DNA of 64,000 nt from UBA3839 sp963627995 (GTDB lineage Bacteria; Bacteroidota; Bacteroidia; Bacteroidales; Bacteroidaceae), in assembly GCA_963627995.1 (NCBI GenBank), contig CAVGCV010000011.1, forward strand, positions 4,999 to 68,998, read 5' to 3'. The position numbers and the translations under genes are program-made. Shown piece by piece: positions 1 to 9,428 of the stretch (its first letter is position 1; each line of letters opens with the position of its first letter). Under the pieces are notes generated by a model. It was given only the letters and a program-made list of their open reading frames with translations, did no database searches and was not told the DNA's origin.

Positions 1-2556
1 CCTGGCGCCGGCCGCCGGAATCTCGTAGCTCGCGCTCACCGCGTAGCCGCTTCCCTGCCGCTCGTAGCCGAAGTCCCTCAGCTCGATGCGCGGGTTGTGC
101 CATGCGCGCAGCTTGCGCTGCATGGACGCGCCGTGGTCGTTGTCCGTCGCCGCGCGCCAGAAGTCGGGGCGCAGCTGGTAGCCCTCCTGCATCATGGGCG
201 CGCCGTCCACGTCGTAGTGGGCGATGTAGCCCGTGCGGCGGTCGAACGTCACGTCCACGCCGCCGGCCGAGAACTTCACGTAGGCCGTGTGCTCCTCGGC
301 GGACACGCCGCCGGAGGCCGCTGCCGCCGTGGCCGCATTGCGCTTCCAGTCGTAGCCGGTCAGCACGAACTGCTCGTGCGCCACCACGTCGCCCTTCTTC
401 AGGAGCGGCGTGTCGGCGTCAAGCGTGTAGCTGAGGTTGCAGACCACTTCCTTGCCCTCCAACCTCTTGTTCTTCACCGCCTTGGCGATGGCGGCAATCT
501 TCACCGTCCGGCGCGCCTGCGGGGCGATGTTCAGCTTGCCCACGTCGATGGTGCCTTCCTCCACCGTCTCGCCCTCGGCCTCGATGGCGTAGCGGAGCGT
601 GACGCCCTCGACGGGCACGAAGAAGTTCTCGTTGTAAATCTCCACCGCTCCGCTCCTCCTGTCCCTGAGCGTCGTCCAGATGTTCTGGTAGTAGTACTTC
701 ACCTCGTAGGCGTGCGGATGCGGCACGCGGTCGGGGTTGATGACCCCGTTGCAGTTGAAGTTGTTGTCGCTGGCCGGGAAGCGCCCGAAGTCGCCGCCGT
801 AGGCGTAGATTTCCTTGCCCGTCACCTTGCTCTTCGCGCGCAGCCCCTGGTCGATGAAGTCCCAGATGTAGCCGCCCTGGTACTTCGGGTACTTGCGCAC
901 CAGGTCCCAGTACTCCTTGAATCCGCCGATGGAGTTGCCCATGGCGTGGGCGTACTCGCACTGGATGAGCGGGCGCGGGTTGTCGCCCTGCGCGTATTTC
1001 TCGCAGCCCTCGTAGCCGTAGTACATGGGGCAGAAGATGTCGGTCTTGCCGTTCTGCCCGGCCTGCTCGTACTGCACGGGGCGCGAGGGGTCGTAGGCCT
1101 TCACCCAGTCGTAGGCGTCCTCGAAGTTCCTGCCGTAGCCGGCCTCGTTGCCCAGGCTCCACACGATGATGCAGGGGTGGTTCTTCAGCACGCGCACGTT
1201 GTGCTCGTTGCGCTCGGTGTGCGCGTCGTGGTAGGCCTCGCTCTTCGCGAGCGTCTTCTCCCGGTAGCCCATTCCGTGGCTCTCGATGTTGGCCTCGGCC
1301 GTGACGTAGATGCCGTATTCGTCGCACAGGTCGTACCAGCGCGGGTCGTTGGGGTAGTGGCACGTGCGGTCGGCGTTCACGTTCAGCTGCTTCATCACGC
1401 GGATGTCCTGCACCATGCGCTCCACGCTCACCACGTAGCCGCCGTCGGGGTCGATCTCGTGGCGGTTCACGCCCTTGATGAGCACGGGCTGCCCGTTCAC
1501 GAGCATCTGCCCGCCCTTGATCTCGACCGTGCGGAAGCCCACGTTCTGGCGCACCACGCCCAGCACCTTGTCGCCCTCCCGCAGCGTCACGTAGAGGCGG
1601 TAGAGGTTGGGCGTCTCGGCCGTCCACCGCGCCACGCCGGGCAGCACGCTGTGGTTGAGCGTCACGCCGCTGGCGTCGGCCGGCTGCGACTGCCTCAGCA
1701 CCTCCTTGCCCTGCGCGTCCAGCAGCTTGAACTCCACCGTCTTGCCCGCGCCGCCGGCCACCGCCACGTCGGCGGTGAGCGTGCCGTCCCTGTAGCCGTT
1801 GGTCAGCCCCGGCTTGACGAACACGTCCTGGATGTGCGCCTCGGGCCGCGCGTACATATATACCTCGCGCGCGATGCCGCACAGCCGCCAGAAGTCCTGG
1901 TCCTCCAGGTACGAGCCGTCGCACCAGCGCATCACCTGCATGGCCACGAGGTTGTCCTCGCCCGGGCGCAGGTAGCTCGTCACGTCGAACTCGCAGGCCA
2001 CCTTCGCGTCCTCGCTGTAGCCCACGTAGCGGCCGTTCACGTACAGCGCCACGTTGCTCGTCGCGCTGCCGATGTGCACCACGACCTGCTGGTCCCGCCA
2101 GCCGGCCGGCACGCGGAACGTGCGGCGGTAGGAGCCCACCCAGTTGTTCAGCTCCTTGACGACGGGCGGGTTCGTCTCCCAGTCGTTGCGCCAAGCGTAC
2201 TGGTTGTTCACGTAGATGGCCTCGCCGTAGCCGTTCGTCTCCCAGCATCCGGGCACGGGCATCGCGCCCCACTCCGAGTCGTCGTAGTCCGTGCGGAAGA
2301 AGTCGGCCGGCCGCTCGCTGGCGTTGCGCACGAAGTGGAACTTCCACATGCCCTCCATGCTCAGGTAGCGTTCCGACGCCTCCTTCCGGTTCTGCCGCGC
2401 CAGCGCCTCGCTCTCGTAGGCGAAGAAGTCCGACACGTTGGTCATGCGGTTTTCCGCGTTCCTGCCCGGGTCGCTCCATATCGGAACGTCCTGCGCCGCC
2501 GCCCTGCCGAGCGACAGGAGGCCCAGCGCGCCCGCCAAAAATAGTTTCATCTTCAT
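1..2556 (-). CDS. lacZ: beta-galactosidase, GH2 family (3' end cut by window)
   Basis: Secreted or periplasmic beta-galactosidase that releases terminal beta-galactose from oligosaccharides. The 852 codons present run open to base 1, so the C-terminus (about 170 or more residues by comparison with LacZ-type enzymes) lies outside the window. The start at 2556 gives a short signal peptide (MKMKLFLAGALGLLSLG, then AAAQ). The order is GH2 sugar-binding jelly roll (YVNNQYAWR, about 110-230), Ig-like domain, then TIM barrel. Both catalytic glutamates are visible: GNEAG (about residue 468, acid/base) and CEYAHAMGNS (about residue 534, nucleophile). The start of the C-terminal Bgal small-chain region is present (DRRTGYIAHYDVDG). 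It is transcribed divergently from the BNR-type gene across a repeat array. The family is certain; the exact galactoside substrate is not. Confidence 0.95.
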   Translation of the reverse strand, partial: MKMKLFLAGALGLLSLGRAAAQDVPIWSDPGRNAENRMTNVSDFFAYESEALARQNRKEASERYLSMEGMWKFHFVRNASERPADFFRTDYDDSEWGAMPVPGCWETNGYGEAIYVNNQYAWRNDWETNPPVVKELNNWVGSYRRTFRVPAGWRDQQVVVHIGSATSNVALYVNGRYVGYSEDAKVACEFDVTSYLRPGEDNLVAMQVMRWCDGSYLEDQDFWRLCGIAREVYMYARPEAHIQDVFVKPGLTNGYRDGTLTADVAVAGGAGKTVEFKLLDAQGKEVLRQSQPADASGVTLNHSVLPGVARWTAETPNLYRLYVTLREGDKVLGVVRQNVGFRTVEIKGGQMLVNGQPVLIKGVNRHEIDPDGGYVVSVERMVQDIRVMKQLNVNADRTCHYPNDPRWYDLCDEYGIYVTAEANIESHGMGYREKTLAKSEAYHDAHTERNEHNVRVLKNHPCIIVWSLGNEAGYGRNFEDAYDWVKAYDPSRPVQYEQAGQNGKTDIFCPMYYGYEGCEKYAQGDNPRPLIQCEYAHAMGNSIGGFKEYWDLVRKYPKYQGGYIWDFIDQGLRAKSKVTGKEIYAYGGDFGRFPASDNNFNCNGVINPDRVPHPHAYEVKYYYQNIWTTLRDRRSGAVEIYNENFFVPVEGVTLRYAIEAEGETVEEGTIDVGKLNIAPQARRTVKIAAIAKAVKNKRLEGKEVVCNLSYTLDADTPLLKKGDVVAHEQFVLTGYDWKRNAATAAAASGGVSAEEHTAYVKFSAGGVDVTFDRRTGYIAHYDVDGAPMMQEGYQLRPDFWRAATDNDHGASMQRKLRAWHNPRIELRDFGYERQGSGYAVSASYEIPAAGAR

Positions 2557-2629
2557 GTTGGATAGTTGTTTGGTTAGAGAAGAGTCGTTGTCGCCACGCC
2601 GCGCCGTCCGCCGGCAGCCGTAGTAATTG

Positions 2630-2637
2630 CAAAAATA
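2630..2637 (-). promoter_or_regulatory. Bacteroidetes -7 box for lacZ
   Basis: Reads TATTTTTG on the minus strand, matching TAnnTTTG. It would start transcription near 2623 and leave a leader of about 65 nt before lacZ. No clear TTTG at -33. Confidence 0.6.
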
Positions 2638-2717
2638 GGGAAAAGGGGAGACATCCCCGGCCAATTATCGTGATTTAGGCGTCAGGAATTGTTATTTTTA
2701 ACAAAAAAGAGCGCGCC

Positions 2718-2864
2718 AAAAACGTCCGCGGAGAAAATTCCCGGACTCTGCGGAGCGCCGAGCCGCGCTCCGCAGAGGAAATATATTTTCTCCGCGGACG
2801 TTTTTTGTTTTTTTCGCGAAGTCTTTGGGTTTTCTTTCAAAGTGTTGGTTGTCAAGCGTTTGTG
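2718..2864 (+). repeat. 22-bp periodic dyad array, copy A
   Basis: Words start at 2725 (TCCGCGG), 2747 (TCTGCGG), 2769 (TCCGCAG) and 2791 (TCCGCGG), exactly 22 bp apart. A degenerate palindrome TTCGCGAA follows in register at 2813. The outer arms, 2718-2737 and 2786-2805, are a perfect 20-bp inverted repeat. The inner words form a perfect 11-bp hairpin (2748-2758 with 2765-2775). A tail word, CAAAGTGTTGG, begins at 2838, 25 bp after the fifth word start. It lies in the divergent lacZ/BNR intergenic region of about 565 bp. The rest of that region holds only the two promoter boxes. Confidence 0.85.
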
Positions 2865-3053
2865 ACTTTCGTAGGGGCGGGCGGCTCTTCTTGTCAAAAT
2901 GAACATTACAGGAACTTGAAAAACGTCCGGGCCAGCCGGCGGCCGAGGCACAGAAAGTGAGGACGGGGGATTCAAATCGTGATTTTCCCGTGTCCTGGCG
3001 GAAATCTCCACGCTTTTGGCGGAATCGCGGATGGCGGCGGTCGTTTTTTTCCG

Positions 3054-3061
3054 TAAGTTTG
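3054..3061 (+). promoter_or_regulatory. Bacteroidetes -7 box for the BNR-type gene
   Basis: TAAGTTTG matches TAnnTTTG. It lies 61 bp before the start codon at 3122 and 234 bp after array A. Confidence 0.6.
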
Positions 3062-3121
3062 CAGCGCAATCCCTGCCAGGGGGAACATCCAACCGCATTA
3101 TCCAACTAACCAAGACAAGAA

Positions 3122-6100
3122 ATGAAGAGACAGAGACTGGCCTCCATGCTCGTCGCGCTGTGCGTGGCGGCGGGGGCGACGGCGCAGACGACCGCGCGCT
3201 ACGAGGGGACCGTCGTCGCCGACGAGGGCGCGTGGTGCTGGTTTGCCGACCCGCGCGCGACGCACTACGCGAGCGCCGACAAGAGCATCGACATGTCGTG
3301 GGTCGGCTACATCGACGTACACGGCAACATCAAGGCCACGCAGTACGACTGGAACCGGGGGCGCAAGAGCGACGTGCTCATCCGCTCCTATTTCCAGCCC
3401 GACGACCACAACAACCCCACCTTCCTCGTGCTGCCCGACGAGCGCGTGCTCGTCATCTACAGCCGCCACACCGACGAGGCGGCGTTCTACTACCGCGTCT
3501 CCAGAACGCCCGGCGACATCACCAGCCTCGGCGACGAGCACCGCCTGGCCACCGCCAACAACACGACCTACCCCTCGCCGTTCATCCTCAGCGACGACCC
3601 CACGCACTGGTACCTCTGCTGGCGCGGCATCGGCTGGCATCCCACGATAGCGCGCCTCACCCTGCCCGACGCGGACGACAACGTGGCGTTCGACTACGGC
3701 CCCTACCAAATCGTGCAGAGCACCGGCGCGCGCCCCTACGCCAAGTACCAGAGCAACGGCAAGGACAAGATTTACATGACCTACACCACCGGGCACCCCG
3801 ACAACGAGATGCCCAACTGGCTCTACCTCAACGTCATCGACATCAACCACGGGAACGGGGCCGTCCTGCGCGACATCCGCGGCACGCAGCTGAGCGTCAT
3901 CGCCAACGGCAAGTTCAGCGTCAATAAGAGCGCGGCCTATGCGGAGCAATACCCCTACACCGTCATCGACCGCACGGGCGGCGTGCGCAACTGGGTGTGG
4001 CAGGTGGCGCTCGACAGCGACGAGCGGCCCGTGGTGGCTTTCACGCACATCGACAACAGCAAGGACAACCACACCTACTGGTACGGACGCTGGACGGGCA
4101 CGCAGTGGCAGCGCACGGAGGTGGCGGCGGGCGGCCACGCGTTCCACCAGAACTGGAGCAACCGCGAGCGGTGCTACTCGGGCGGCATGGCCCTCGACCC
4201 CGACCGCGTGGGCGACCTCTACCTCTCCATCCCCACGGCGAACGGTGCCTACAGCAAGGACGGCGTGTACGAGATATGGAAATACACCGTCGCCGACGAC
4301 GGAACGGTGGCCGCGAGCGAGCAGGTGACGCGCGGCTCCGGGAAGAACAACGTGCGCCCCTACGTCCTGCCCGGCTCGCAGCAGAGCCCGCTCCGCCTCG
4401 CATGGATGCACGGCGACTACTACAACTGGATTGTCACGACCGGCACGCCCAAGGGCTATCCCACCGCCATACACGCGCAGCTCGACTGGGACGAGGTGGC
4501 GCAGGACCACCACGCCCTGGCCACGGCAGGCGTGGGCGGCGCCGTGGGCAGCTTCGTCATGAGCGTCGCCATGGACGCGGCGAACTACGAGGGCACCGTC
4601 TTCACCATCGGCGACCGCCTGTCCTACGCCGTCGGCGCCACCGACCAGCGGCCGCAGATCACCATCGACGGAACGACCCACACCAGCAGCAACCGCCTCC
4701 TTACGTCCGACGCCTGGGCGACGGGCAGCTCCGGCACAAGCGGCGACAACCATCCCGCCAAGCTCTCGCTCTGGAACCTGGGCGTCACCTACGACGGCTC
4801 GGTGCTGACCACCTACCGCGACGGCCACATCGACCAGGTGGTCCCCGTCAGCGGGCTGACGCTCGACGGGGTGAGCGTCGAGGGCGACCAGACGGTCAAT
4901 GCCGTGCGCTACTACAGCGGCACGGTCCTCACGCCCCTGACCGTGCAGGACGTGTGCCGCGAGATGGATGAGGCCGCGCAGGAACAGCTGGCCGAGATTG
5001 CGCTGCAGCAACTCGTCCTGCCCGCCGACGCGCGCACCGACATCGTGCTGCCGACGGAAAAGCTGGGGAAAGCCATCGTGTGGGCGTCGTCCGACGAGCG
5101 CGTCGTCGCCACGACGGGCACGGTGAGCCTCCCCGAGGCCACGACGGCCGTCACGCTGACGGCGACGTGCGGCGCGGCGCAGCGCCGGTTCGATGTCAAT
5201 GTCCATCCGCGCGACATCGCCCGGAACCTCCGCTTCGCCAAGGACGCGATGGACTTCACCGGCAACACGCCGTCGGCTTTCGGCACGAACCGGTACGAAG
5301 TGGCCCCCGCGGGGCTTCTCACCGACCTCCGCTCCTACACGTTCCTCCTGACGGCCAGCGCCGGGAGCCTCGACGGGCAGCCCCGCTTCTACGACTTCGG
5401 CTCGGGCAGCGGCAACAGCGTGTTCCTGCGGGCGAAGCCCCTGTCGGCCGGCGTGAAGTACAACGGCGGGACGACCACGATGGTGAGTGCCGCGACGCAG
5501 CTCGCCGCCGGCACCGTCTACAAGCTGGCCGTGACGTTCGATGCCGCGACGAGGAAGACGACGGTTTACGTCGATGGAAAGGAGGCGGCGTCGGGCACGG
5601 CCAACCAGGTCGAGCCTTACCAGCTGGAGCAGCTCGCCGCCGACGCGCGCAACTACATCGGCCGCACGCAGTGGTGGGACTCCAGCTACGCGGCGGACAA
5701 CGTCGATTTCTGCGGGACGGTGGACGGCTTCCGCCTCTACGACATCGCCCTCACGCGCCAGGAGATCTGCGCCGCCCAGGGCGTCGCCTACGAGGACGAG
5801 GAACTGCCCGCGGCGCTGGCGAACCCCGGCTTCGAGGACACCTACGGCGTGATGCAGGGCAGCGGCGTGAGCAGCGACCGCGCCATCTACGTGCCGTCGG
5901 GGTGGACGGTGGACTATGCCAGTCCGAACAGCAACGACCTCACCGCCCTCAAGTCGGGAGACCTCTACTTCGACCGCTTCTTCGCCCCGCTCCCCGCGCC
6001 GTCGGCCGCCAGTAAGCAGACCTACTGGGTGCGGCAGAACTGGGGCGCGTCGACCATCACGCTGAGCCAGAAGCTCCGTCTGCCCGAGGGCAGGTACACG

Positions 6101-6475
6101 CTCGGCGTCGACGTGTGGAAGTCGGGGCTCGGCGGCGACGCTGCCGTCAGCGTGCAGCAGGAGGGCGGCAGCACCTTTGCCGCGCCCCCGCTGGAAAACA
6201 AGGAGGCTTGGCAGCGCGCGACCCTCTCGTTCGAGAGCGACGGGCGTGCCGCCACCACCATCCTCCTCTCCGCCGTCCACACCAGCAACGGCAGCGAGAA
6301 GATCATCGGCTTCGACAATGTGGCGCTCACGGCCGACGGCGCCGACGCCATCGGCGCGCCGGCGGCGGACAGGGCCGCAAGCAGCGGGATGTACGACTTG
6401 AGCGGGCGGCGCATCGCGTCGCCGCAGTCGCACGGCATCTACATCCGGGACGGGCGGAAGCACGTCGCGCAATAG
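3122..6475 (+). CDS. secreted multidomain BNR_4-type polysaccharide-active protein
   Basis: A 1117-residue exported protein with a signal peptide (residues 1-21, ending AGATAQ). Residues about 25-470 look like a BNR_4 seven-bladed propeller (VGYIDVHGNIKATQYDW, then DDHNNPTF), the fold shared by PL24/PL25 lyases and GH145. Next come a LamG-like segment (about 480-600), a bacterial Ig-like linker (about 635-695), a second LamG/concanavalin-like domain (about 705-890, FYDFGSG, YVDGKEA, GTVDGFRLYD) and a jelly-roll binding module (about 895-1070). The tail MYDLSGRRIASPQSHGIYIRDGRK is the Prevotella-type C-terminal motif resembling type IX secretion signals. Its likely role is cleavage of a rhamnose- or uronate-containing glycan. 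The domain order is read from sequence; lyase versus hydrolase activity is inferred and not settled. Confidence 0.75.
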   Translation: MKRQRLASMLVALCVAAGATAQTTARYEGTVVADEGAWCWFADPRATHYASADKSIDMSWVGYIDVHGNIKATQYDWNRGRKSDVLIRSYFQPDDHNNPTFLVLPDERVLVIYSRHTDEAAFYYRVSRTPGDITSLGDEHRLATANNTTYPSPFILSDDPTHWYLCWRGIGWHPTIARLTLPDADDNVAFDYGPYQIVQSTGARPYAKYQSNGKDKIYMTYTTGHPDNEMPNWLYLNVIDINHGNGAVLRDIRGTQLSVIANGKFSVNKSAAYAEQYPYTVIDRTGGVRNWVWQVALDSDERPVVAFTHIDNSKDNHTYWYGRWTGTQWQRTEVAAGGHAFHQNWSNRERCYSGGMALDPDRVGDLYLSIPTANGAYSKDGVYEIWKYTVADDGTVAASEQVTRGSGKNNVRPYVLPGSQQSPLRLAWMHGDYYNWIVTTGTPKGYPTAIHAQLDWDEVAQDHHALATAGVGGAVGSFVMSVAMDAANYEGTVFTIGDRLSYAVGATDQRPQITIDGTTHTSSNRLLTSDAWATGSSGTSGDNHPAKLSLWNLGVTYDGSVLTTYRDGHIDQVVPVSGLTLDGVSVEGDQTVNAVRYYSGTVLTPLTVQDVCREMDEAAQEQLAEIALQQLVLPADARTDIVLPTEKLGKAIVWASSDERVVATTGTVSLPEATTAVTLTATCGAAQRRFDVNVHPRDIARNLRFAKDAMDFTGNTPSAFGTNRYEVAPAGLLTDLRSYTFLLTASAGSLDGQPRFYDFGSGSGNSVFLRAKPLSAGVKYNGGTTTMVSAATQLAAGTVYKLAVTFDAATRKTTVYVDGKEAASGTANQVEPYQLEQLAADARNYIGRTQWWDSSYAADNVDFCGTVDGFRLYDIALTRQEICAAQGVAYEDEELPAALANPGFEDTYGVMQGSGVSSDRAIYVPSGWTVDYASPNSNDLTALKSGDLYFDRFFAPLPAPSAASKQTYWVRQNWGASTITLSQKLRLPEGRYTLGVDVWKSGLGGDAAVSVQQEGGSTFAAPPLENKEAWQRATLSFESDGRAATTILLSAVHTSNGSEKIIGFDNVALTADGADAIGAPAADRAASSGMYDLSGRRIASPQSHGIYIRDGRKHVAQ

Positions 6476-6492
6476 GACGCGGCCTCCCTATG

Positions 6493-6548
6493 GACAACGC
6501 AGGGGCGGTTGGCCGGACATTCCGCCAACCGCCCCTGCGTTGTCTTTT
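6493..6548. terminator. bidirectional terminator
   Basis: Perfect 21-bp inverted repeat (6493-6513 with 6524-6544), 10-nt loop, then TTTTGT on the plus side. It sits between the convergent BNR-type gene and the FAD oxidoreductase. Confidence 0.85.
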
Positions 6549-6564
6549 GTCCCCGTGCGGGCCG

Positions 6565-8196
6565 CTACCGCCGGATGTACTGCGCCAGCATCTCGGCGCA
6601 GCGCTCGCCGTCGATGGCCGCCGAGACGATGCCGCCCGCGTAGCCCGCGCCCTCGCCGCACGGGAACAGCCCGCGCAGCCTCACGTGCTGGAGCGTGTCG
6701 TGGTCGCGGACGATGCGCACGGGGCTGCTCGTCCGTGTCTCCACGCCAATCATCGCCGCCTCGTTGGTCAGGAAGCCGTGCGAGGCCTTCCCGAAGTTCC
6801 TGAACGCCGCTTTCAGCCGGTCGGCGATGAACGGCGGCAGCCAGAAGTGGACGGGCGTGGACAGCAGTCCCGGCGCATACGACGTGTCGGGCAGGTCGTA
6901 GGAGAGGCGGCGGTTCACGAAGTCGGCCATGCGCTGCGCGGGCGCCGTCTGGCGGCGGTTGCCCTGCTGCCACGCCACGCGCTCCAGCTGCTCCTGGAAG
7001 AGCATCGCCTTCAGCGCGTCGGCGCGCAGCCCCTCGTCCTCCTCCCTCGCGGGCATGGAGAAGCCCGCGTCCCGGATGGCGTCCACGTCGTCGGGGCGCA
7101 GCTCCACCACCATGCCGCTGTTGCTCCATGGCGAGTTGCGCGTCGAGGCCGACATCCCGTTCACCACCACCTGCTCGTCGCCGCTGGCCGCCGGGACGAC
7201 CGTTCCGCCGGGACACATGCAGAAGCTGTAGACGCCGCGCCCGTCGACCTGCGTGACGAACGAGTACTCGGCCGTAGGCAGGTAGCGTCCCTTTCCCTCG
7301 CGGCTGTGGTACTGGATGCGGTCGATGAGCGCGGCGGGGTGCTCCAGCCGCACCCCCACGGCCAGGCCCTTGGCCTCGACCTCCACGCCGTTGCGCGCGA
7401 GCCAGCGGTACACGTCGCGCGCCGAGTGCCCCGTGGCCAGCACCACGCCCTCGCCGCGCACTTCCCTGCGCCGGGGCGCGCCGTCCGCTCCCGCCGCCTC
7501 CACCTCGATGCCGACCACCGTGTCGCCCTCCGCGATGAGGCGGGTCATCTTCGTCCCGAACAGCACTTCGCCGCCGCACCGCCGTATCGTCTCGCGCATG
7601 GACTCTATGACGCGCGGCAGCTTGTCGGTGCCGATGTGCGGGTGCGCGTCCACCAGGATGGACGGCGACGCGCCGTGCTGGCAGAACACGTTCAGTACCT
7701 TCTCCACGTTGCCGCGCTTCTTGCTCCGCGTGTAGAGCTTCCCGTCGGAGAACGCGCCCGCGCCGCCCTCGCCGAAGCAGTAGTTCGACTCCGCGTCCAC
7801 GCGCTGCTCGCGGGCAATCCGCGCGATGTCCGCGCGGCGGGCGTGCACGTCCTTGCCGCGCTCCACCACCACGGGGCGCACGCCCAGCTCGATGAGCCGC
7901 AGCGCGGCGAACAGCCCGCCCGGCCCCGCGCCCACAACGACGGCAGCGGGGCGGCCGTCGACGCAGGGGTAGTCCGTCGGCGTGAACAGCGGGTCGGCGG
8001 GCTGCTCGCGGATGTAGAGCCTGACGGTGAGGTTCACGTACACGGTGCGCTGGCGCGCGTCGATGCTCCGGCGCAGCACGCGCACGTGGTTGATGTCCCG
8101 CGCCGCCACGCCCTTCTCCTGCTCGAGGTAGCGCGCGATGCCCTCCTCGCTGGCCGCCTGCTCGGGCAGCACCCTTATTTGTAGTTCCTGAATCAT
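6565..8196 (-). CDS. NAD(P)/FAD-dependent oxidoreductase (COG2509-like)
   Basis: Cytosolic flavoprotein of 543 residues, of the family of uncharacterised FAD-dependent dehydrogenases related to glutamate synthase small chain and Thi4-type folds. Residues 1-75 form a small N-terminal alpha/beta domain. The dinucleotide-binding motif VVVGAGPGGLFAALRL follows at about 88-103, then the family motif NYCFGEGGAGAFSDGKLYTR (about 145-165) and a second FAD contact, LATGHSARDVYRWL. A late CMCPGG motif holds a cysteine pair, and the C-terminal GEGAGYAGGIVSAAIDGE closes the FAD site. The start at 8196 is the MIQELQIRV methionine; an upstream frame extension would run through the promoter at 8244. No substrate is known for the family. 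It is divergent from the DUF2461 gene. Confidence 0.85.
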   Translation of the reverse strand: MIQELQIRVLPEQAASEEGIARYLEQEKGVAARDINHVRVLRRSIDARQRTVYVNLTVRLYIREQPADPLFTPTDYPCVDGRPAAVVVGAGPGGLFAALRLIELGVRPVVVERGKDVHARRADIARIAREQRVDAESNYCFGEGGAGAFSDGKLYTRSKKRGNVEKVLNVFCQHGASPSILVDAHPHIGTDKLPRVIESMRETIRRCGGEVLFGTKMTRLIAEGDTVVGIEVEAAGADGAPRRREVRGEGVVLATGHSARDVYRWLARNGVEVEAKGLAVGVRLEHPAALIDRIQYHSREGKGRYLPTAEYSFVTQVDGRGVYSFCMCPGGTVVPAASGDEQVVVNGMSASTRNSPWSNSGMVVELRPDDVDAIRDAGFSMPAREEDEGLRADALKAMLFQEQLERVAWQQGNRRQTAPAQRMADFVNRRLSYDLPDTSYAPGLLSTPVHFWLPPFIADRLKAAFRNFGKASHGFLTNEAAMIGVETRTSSPVRIVRDHDTLQHVRLRGLFPCGEGAGYAGGIVSAAIDGERCAEMLAQYIRR

Positions 8197-8243
8197 CGTG
8201 TGCCCGCGGGGCCTCTGTCCGTGTGGCGGCCGCCGCAGGAGGG

Positions 8244-8251
8244 CAAAGTTA
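8244..8251 (-). promoter_or_regulatory. Bacteroidetes -7 box for the FAD oxidoreductase
   Basis: TAACTTTG on the minus strand, about 48 bp upstream of the start codon at 8196. Confidence 0.65.
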
Positions 8252-8272
8252 CGGATTTCGCGCGAGCAACCT

Positions 8273-8303
8273 TTTGCTCCGCGGTGTTTTCTTCCTAAAT
8301 TTG
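8273..8303 (+). promoter_or_regulatory. complete Bacteroidetes promoter for the DUF2461 gene
   Basis: TTTG at 8273-8276, then 19 bp, then TAAATTTG at 8296-8303. This is the canonical -33/-7 arrangement and is 21 bp before the ATG at 8325. It supports that start over the longer upstream frame beginning at 8223, which would span the promoter. Confidence 0.8.
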
Positions 8304-8324
8304 CGCGAAATAAGCCCTTCCGAC

Positions 8325-9005
8325 ATGAAACAGACACTTTCTTTCCTGCGCCGGCTCAAGCGCAACAACAACCGCGAGTGGTTCGCCGCCCACAAGGACG
8401 ACTACCTCGCGGCGCAGGCGCGTTTCAACGCGTTTGCCGAGCAGCTGGTGCTCCGCATCGGCGAGTTCGACCCCACCGTGCGCGGCCTCGCCCTCAAGGA
8501 CTGCACCTACCGCATCTACCGCGACGTGCGCTTCTCGAAGGACAAGTCGCCCTACAAGACCCACTTCGGCGTGTACGTCTGCCGCGGCGGCAAGAAGTCG
8601 GGCTACAGCGGCTACTACTTCCACGTGAGCGCGGGCGGGGACGACCTCGGCATCGACACCCACCTCCTCGCGGCGGGCGACTACTGCGCCGACCCCGCCG
8701 CCCTGCGCGTGCTGCGCGAGGACATCGTGAACGGCGACGGCGACTTCGGCCGCATCGTCCGCGCCGCCGCCGGCTTCGCGCTCGACGACGAGTACCGCCT
8801 CAAGCGGGTGCCGCAGGGGTTCCCGTCCGACAGCCCCTGCGCCGACTACCTGAAATACCGGGTCTATTGCCTCGTCGCCCGCGTGGACGACGGCTTCGTC
8901 CTTGCGCCCGACCTCGCGCAGCGCGTGGCCGACATGTTCCGCCCCGCGAAGCCGTTCCTCGACTACGTGAACCGCGCCATCGACTATGCCCGCGAGGAGA
9001 TGTAG
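8325..9005 (+). CDS. DUF2461 family protein
   Basis: Cytosolic protein of 226 residues matching the DUF2461 (TIGR02453) family in length and motifs: FLRRLKRNNNREWFAAHKDDY at the N-terminus, TYRIYRDVRFSKDKSPYKTHFG in the middle, then a YYFHVSAGG segment and a C-terminal AKPFLDYVNRAI helix. The conserved R-D-x-R-F-S-x-D-K-x-P-Y-K block suggests a basic ligand-binding or catalytic site, but no biochemical role is established for the family. It is transcribed alone from its own promoter and ends at a strong hairpin terminator. It has no functional link to the downstream dcw cluster. Confidence 0.9.
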   Translation: MKQTLSFLRRLKRNNNREWFAAHKDDYLAAQARFNAFAEQLVLRIGEFDPTVRGLALKDCTYRIYRDVRFSKDKSPYKTHFGVYVCRGGKKSGYSGYYFHVSAGGDDLGIDTHLLAAGDYCADPAALRVLREDIVNGDGDFGRIVRAAAGFALDDEYRLKRVPQGFPSDSPCADYLKYRVYCLVARVDDGFVLAPDLAQRVADMFRPAKPFLDYVNRAIDYAREEM

Positions 9006-9027
9006 CCGCCGCGCCGTCCGCCCTTTC

Positions 9028-9064
9028 CCGCCCTTGGAGCCGCGGCTCGGAGGGCGGTTTTTTT
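9028..9064 (+). terminator. rho-independent terminator
   Basis: CCGCCCT (9028-9034) pairs with AGGGCGG (9051-9057) around a self-complementary AGCCGCGGCT, followed by seven T. It ends the DUF2461 transcript. Confidence 0.8.
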
Positions 9065-9084
9065 ATCTCCGAAGCACTCCGCCG

Positions 9085-9229
9085 AAAACCTCCGCAGTGT
9101 TTTGTCCCGCGCTCCGCGGAGAAAAAACATTTCGTCCGCGGACGAAAATATTTTTCTCCGCGGAGGTTCCGGTGGCTGCTCCGCAGTGTTTTTTCGTGGA
9201 TTTTCAAGTGCTTGGCTATGAGCGTTGTG
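9085..9229 (+). repeat. 22-bp periodic dyad array, copy B
   Basis: Five words start at 9091 (TCCGCAG), 9113, 9135 and 9157 (TCCGCGG) and 9180 (TCCGCAG), with steps of 22, 22, 22 and 23 bp. The last word is followed by TGTTTTTT. The tail CAAGTGCTTGGCTATGAGCG begins at 9205, 25 bp after the fifth word start. The word order and linkers resemble copy F. It lies between the DUF2461 terminator and the mraZ promoter. I see nothing else between 9230 and 9420. Confidence 0.85.
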
Positions 9230-9428
9230 GGCTGGCTGCGGGTCGACTTCGGCAGCCCGGGCGACGTGCCTTCGCCCCAGAAGCAGGCGTTCCGTTCCTT
9301 GCGCGCGGCCAAAGGCCTCCGGCTGCGGCGGGGCGTGCGCCCATCGGCGGGCGGGGCGGGGAGGGAGCTCGCTTCCGCCGTGCCAATAGTTATCAACAGG
9401 GTGTTGAAAAGTTTTGCGGAAAATTTTT

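Noticed and set aside
97..2544. 815-codon open frame on the plus strand across lacZ
   Set aside because: It is antisense to an intact GH2 enzyme with all catalytic motifs; its low-complexity His/Val/Ala/Leu composition is what strongly GC-biased codons give on the other strand.
2718..2805. Arrays as simple transcription terminators
   Set aside because: Several lie in divergent gaps where no transcript ends, copy B follows a separate strong terminator, and a 22-bp fixed period across words of different sequence is not expected of terminators.
3098..6472. 1124-codon minus-strand open frame across the BNR-type gene
   Set aside because: Same cause: antisense of a GC-rich gene, with no recognisable domain and no promoter.
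9085..9192. Repeat arrays as CRISPR arrays
   Set aside because: The repeated words are only 7-8 bp (16 bp in copy G), the linkers are not unique spacers but are partly conserved between loci, and no cas gene is present.
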